The notes below the pieces were generated by a model. The model did no database searches and was not told the DNA's origin. It saw only the letters and a program-made list of their open reading frames with translations. From contig CAWBFN010000001.1 of assembly GCA_963788125.1 (NCBI GenBank), positions 2,001,894-2,065,893 of the forward strand: a stretch of 64,000 nt of DNA, read 5' to 3'. The stretch comes from Bog-473 sp963788125. Lineage in GTDB: Bacteria > Actinomycetota > Acidimicrobiia > Acidimicrobiales > RAAP-2. The translations under genes were made by a program, and so were the position numbers. Numbering within the stretch: position 1 is the stretch's first letter; every line of letters begins with the position of its first letter. Of the stretch, positions 62,203-64,000 are shown piece by piece.

Positions 62203-63817
62203 CGACTGGCTGGACCTGGCTCGCAAGGTCAACTGGACGTACCGCTATGTCCCCGAAACCGACGTGTTCCCGGCTGGCATGAGCGGCAGACCTTGGTTGG
62301 CCCACGACGCGTGGGCCGACTGGAACGAGGCCTACCGCACGACATATCGCGAGTACGTCACCAACCAGCGCGCCAAGGACGAGGCGGTCATGGGGGTTCG
62401 GGCGGCCATGAGCAAGGTGCGCCTCGTCGAGAGCCTCGACTCAGGCTGGATCCAGCTCGTCAAGTTCCACAACGGTGCCTTGGCATTGGCCGAGTACGCC
62501 GGCCTCGTGGCCGAGCTCCGGATGGCCCGCTTCGGTCGCGACAGCGCATGGCGGATGATGGCCACGCTGGGTGCCCTCGACGAAATGCGCCATACGCAGA
62601 TCCCGCTGCTCATCGGCCACGACATGCTGCGCTTCGACGGCAACTTCGACTGGACGCACCGGGCGTACCACACCAACGAGTGGGTGATGATCGCCGCCCG
62701 GCACCTCTTCGACGACATGTTCGCTGCCGCCGACGCCATCGATGTGGCCATCCAGCTCAATTTCGTGTTCGAGACCGGCTTCAGCAACCTCCAGTTCATG
62801 GCCCTGGCCGCCCTGGCGGACGCCGCCGATCACCACCTGTTCGAGAAGGCGCTGGCGAGCATCCAGACCGATGAGTCGCGCCACGCCCAGATCGGTCATC
62901 CGGTGCTGCGGACCCTCATCGCCAATGGGGCCCAAGACCGCGCCCAGTACCTCGTAGACAAGATGTGGTGGCGGTGCTGGCGGCTCCTCGTGGCCCTCAC
63001 TGGCACGTCCATGGACTACCTCACCCCACGCCGCGCCCGAACCCGGTCGTTCAAGGAGTTCATGGAGGAGTGGGTGATCGAGCAGTTCACGAAGAACCTC
63101 GCCGAGTTCGGCCTCCAGCGGCCGTGGTTCTGGGACCTCTTCCTGGAGGAACTGGACTTTGCCCATCACAGCTTCCAGCTCGGCCTCTATTCATACCGGA
63201 CCACGCTGTGGTTCGACGTGCCCATGCCGGACGACTCCGACCGTGACTGGCTGACGGAGAAGTACCCGCTGTGGCAGGAGTCGTTCGGGCCGGTCTGGGA
63301 TCGCCTCGAGCGGGCATGGGCCACCCAGGGCGAACCTGGCACCCTCGCCTACGCCCTGCCGGCGCTCTGCAACCTGTGCCAGCTGCCGACGGTGTTCGTC
63401 CGGCCGGGCAGGAACACCGCATGCACGCTCGAGGCGGGTGGCCGCAAGTACCTGTTCTGCTCCGAACCGTGCCGGTGGATCTTCTCCAAGGAGCTGGGCC
63501 GTTTCGCAGCGCACAAGAACGTGGTCGACCGGATCGTCGCCGGGGAGGCGCCGGGAAAGCTGACCGACCTGCACGAATGGATGGGCCTGGAGGCGCCCAT
63601 CGAGATCGGGAAGGACCTGCGCCGAGGGCTCGACCGGTGGCGGCTCGACCCCGTCCCGTCCGCGCCACCGGGTGTCGGTGCGCGTCTACCTGTTTGGCTA
63701 CCTGACGGACGACTTCTTGGGGCGGGTGCTCGTCGCACCGACGAACCAGAGCGTCGGCCGCCTCGCAACAGCCCGCGGCATGGGGGCCGGCGCCAGGACG
63801 AACCGGGTCGTTCATAG
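62189..63817 (+). CDS. tmoA: diiron toluene/aromatic-type monooxygenase alpha subunit
   Basis: About 500 residues are family-like. The six iron ligands are visible: Glu102 (LAEYAG), Glu132 and His135 (LDEMRH), Glu195 (VFETGFS), Glu229 and His232 (TDESRH), each two positions lower than in toluene 4-monooxygenase. A C-terminal YHS-like part has CNLCQLP and YLFCSEPCRW. It would hydroxylate an aromatic or alkene substrate with electrons from a Rieske protein. GTG 62189 overlaps the MEDS gene. The last 40-50 residues run over the tmoB-like start and are Pro/Arg-rich, so the true stop may be earlier or one base is wrong near 63650. Confidence 0.88.
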   Translation: MLPRDDWLDLARKVNWTYRYVPETDVFPAGMSGRPWLAHDAWADWNEAYRTTYREYVTNQRAKDEAVMGVRAAMSKVRLVESLDSGWIQLVKFHNGALALAEYAGLVAELRMARFGRDSAWRMMATLGALDEMRHTQIPLLIGHDMLRFDGNFDWTHRAYHTNEWVMIAARHLFDDMFAAADAIDVAIQLNFVFETGFSNLQFMALAALADAADHHLFEKALASIQTDESRHAQIGHPVLRTLIANGAQDRAQYLVDKMWWRCWRLLVALTGTSMDYLTPRRARTRSFKEFMEEWVIEQFTKNLAEFGLQRPWFWDLFLEELDFAHHSFQLGLYSYRTTLWFDVPMPDDSDRDWLTEKYPLWQESFGPVWDRLERAWATQGEPGTLAYALPALCNLCQLPTVFVRPGRNTACTLEAGGRKYLFCSEPCRWIFSKELGRFAAHKNVVDRIVAGEAPGKLTDLHEWMGLEAPIEIGKDLRRGLDRWRLDPVPSAPPGVGARLPVWLPDGRLLGAGARRTDEPERRPPRNSPRHGGRRQDEPGRS

Positions 63818-63915
63818 TGACCAACGAGGCCGGGGCCGTTCTCGACCAGAACCTGACGATCGGCGAGGCCGGCCTCGCCAACGGAGACATCTTCACCGTG
63901 GCCCCCGGTGGCTGA
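63672..63915 (+). CDS. tmoB: TmoB-like monooxygenase gamma subunit, one-base frameshift
   Basis: About 80 residues: VRVYLFGYLTDDFLGRVLVA and SVGRLATARG in the first frame, then, after a one-base shift near 63810, VTNEAGAVLDQNLTIGEAGL ending at TGA 63913-63915. Length, ubiquitin-like pattern and the (T/V)GEAG(L) motif near the end match the small TmoB subunit of toluene monooxygenases, which binds the hydroxylase. GTG 63672 or 63678 is the start, inside the 3' end of the alpha-subunit frame. Confidence 0.6.
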
Positions 63916-63919
63916 CCGC

Positions 63920-64000
63920 ATGGCCCGGTGGGTGTGTGCCGCCACCCTGGACGACCTCTGGGCTGGTGAGCTGCTCGCGGTCAAGCTCGAGGACGAAGAC
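63920..64000 (+). CDS. tmoC: TmoC-like Rieske ferredoxin, cut by the window edge
   Basis: ATG 63920 begins MARWVCAATLDDLWAGELLA and continues VKLEDED to the end of the window. This is how toluene-monooxygenase Rieske ferredoxins start (W.. followed by GE); the CxH Rieske cluster ligands would lie beyond the edge. It is five bases after the tmoB-like stop, as expected for a tmo operon. Confidence 0.6.
   Translation, partial: MARWVCAATLDDLWAGELLAVKLEDED

Overview
The window is high-GC DNA with many GTG and some TTG starts, many 4-base GTGA gene overlaps, F420-type luciferase-like oxidoreductase and acyl-CoA/steroid-type catabolic genes. This suggests an actinobacterium, probably an Acidimicrobiia-like lineage; the lineage is my inference from gene content, not from a marker gene. 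There is no rRNA, no complete tRNA, no CRISPR array and no obvious origin or plasmid gene.

The layout is modular. Bases 1-22.0 kb are a catabolic region: short-chain dehydrogenases (SDR), amidohydrolase-2 enzymes, a class III CoA-transferase, a two-domain VOC protein, an orphan solute-binding protein, a luciferase-like oxidoreductase, a DUF35-thiolase pair, an exported esterase-like protein, several TetR regulators, a membrane-protein operon with a divergent RpiR regulator, and two tandem paralogues of unknown function. 22.0-27.2 kb is a patchwork: a GAP-family membrane protein, a truncated DUF2254 gene, a sulfite-oxidase-like enzyme, and fragments of an enoyl-CoA hydratase, a transposase and an SGNH hydrolase. 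27.2-37.6 kb is one long minus-strand transcription unit (amidohydrolase, carboxylesterase, TetR, small ORF, fused LivH-LivM-LivG, binding protein, LivF), which reads as uptake plus hydrolysis of one carboxylate or amide-type substrate, followed by a plus-strand SDR. 38.3-43.4 kb holds more SDR and TetR genes, an IS630-type transposase and an SRPBCC protein.

44.1-52.9 kb is a heat-shock cassette: zinc-ribbon protein, small CxxC protein, dnaK, grpE, cbpA-type dnaJ, cbpM, clpB, a short membrane/SHOCT protein, a glutaredoxin-like remnant and hsp20. Most of these genes need one-base indels to read through, almost all next to an identical base, so sequencing error or very recent decay is likely. 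It is followed by a PAS-EAL signalling protein and a DUF1931 histone-fold protein. From about 56.8 kb the DNA is visibly richer in G+C. This part carries a LuxR regulator, a PucR-type regulator, a PAS-LuxR regulator and a MEDS-domain sensor, which overlaps the alpha subunit of a toluene/aromatic-type diiron monooxygenase; the beginnings of tmoB-like and tmoC-like genes follow at the window edge.

Module boundaries at 22.3, 26.8, 38.1 and 43.5 kb coincide with members of a repeat family that looks like the T-arm/3' end of a tRNA. Two copies (22.3 and 26.8 kb) are 147-bp composites of identical length with conserved ends and a diverged core. The copies at 26.8 and 43.5 kb share a further flank and lie in direct orientation about 16.7 kb apart. 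These repeats, a 23-bp tandem array grown out of the 3' end of an SDR gene, and the MEDS-monooxygenase coupling are the most unusual signals in the window.
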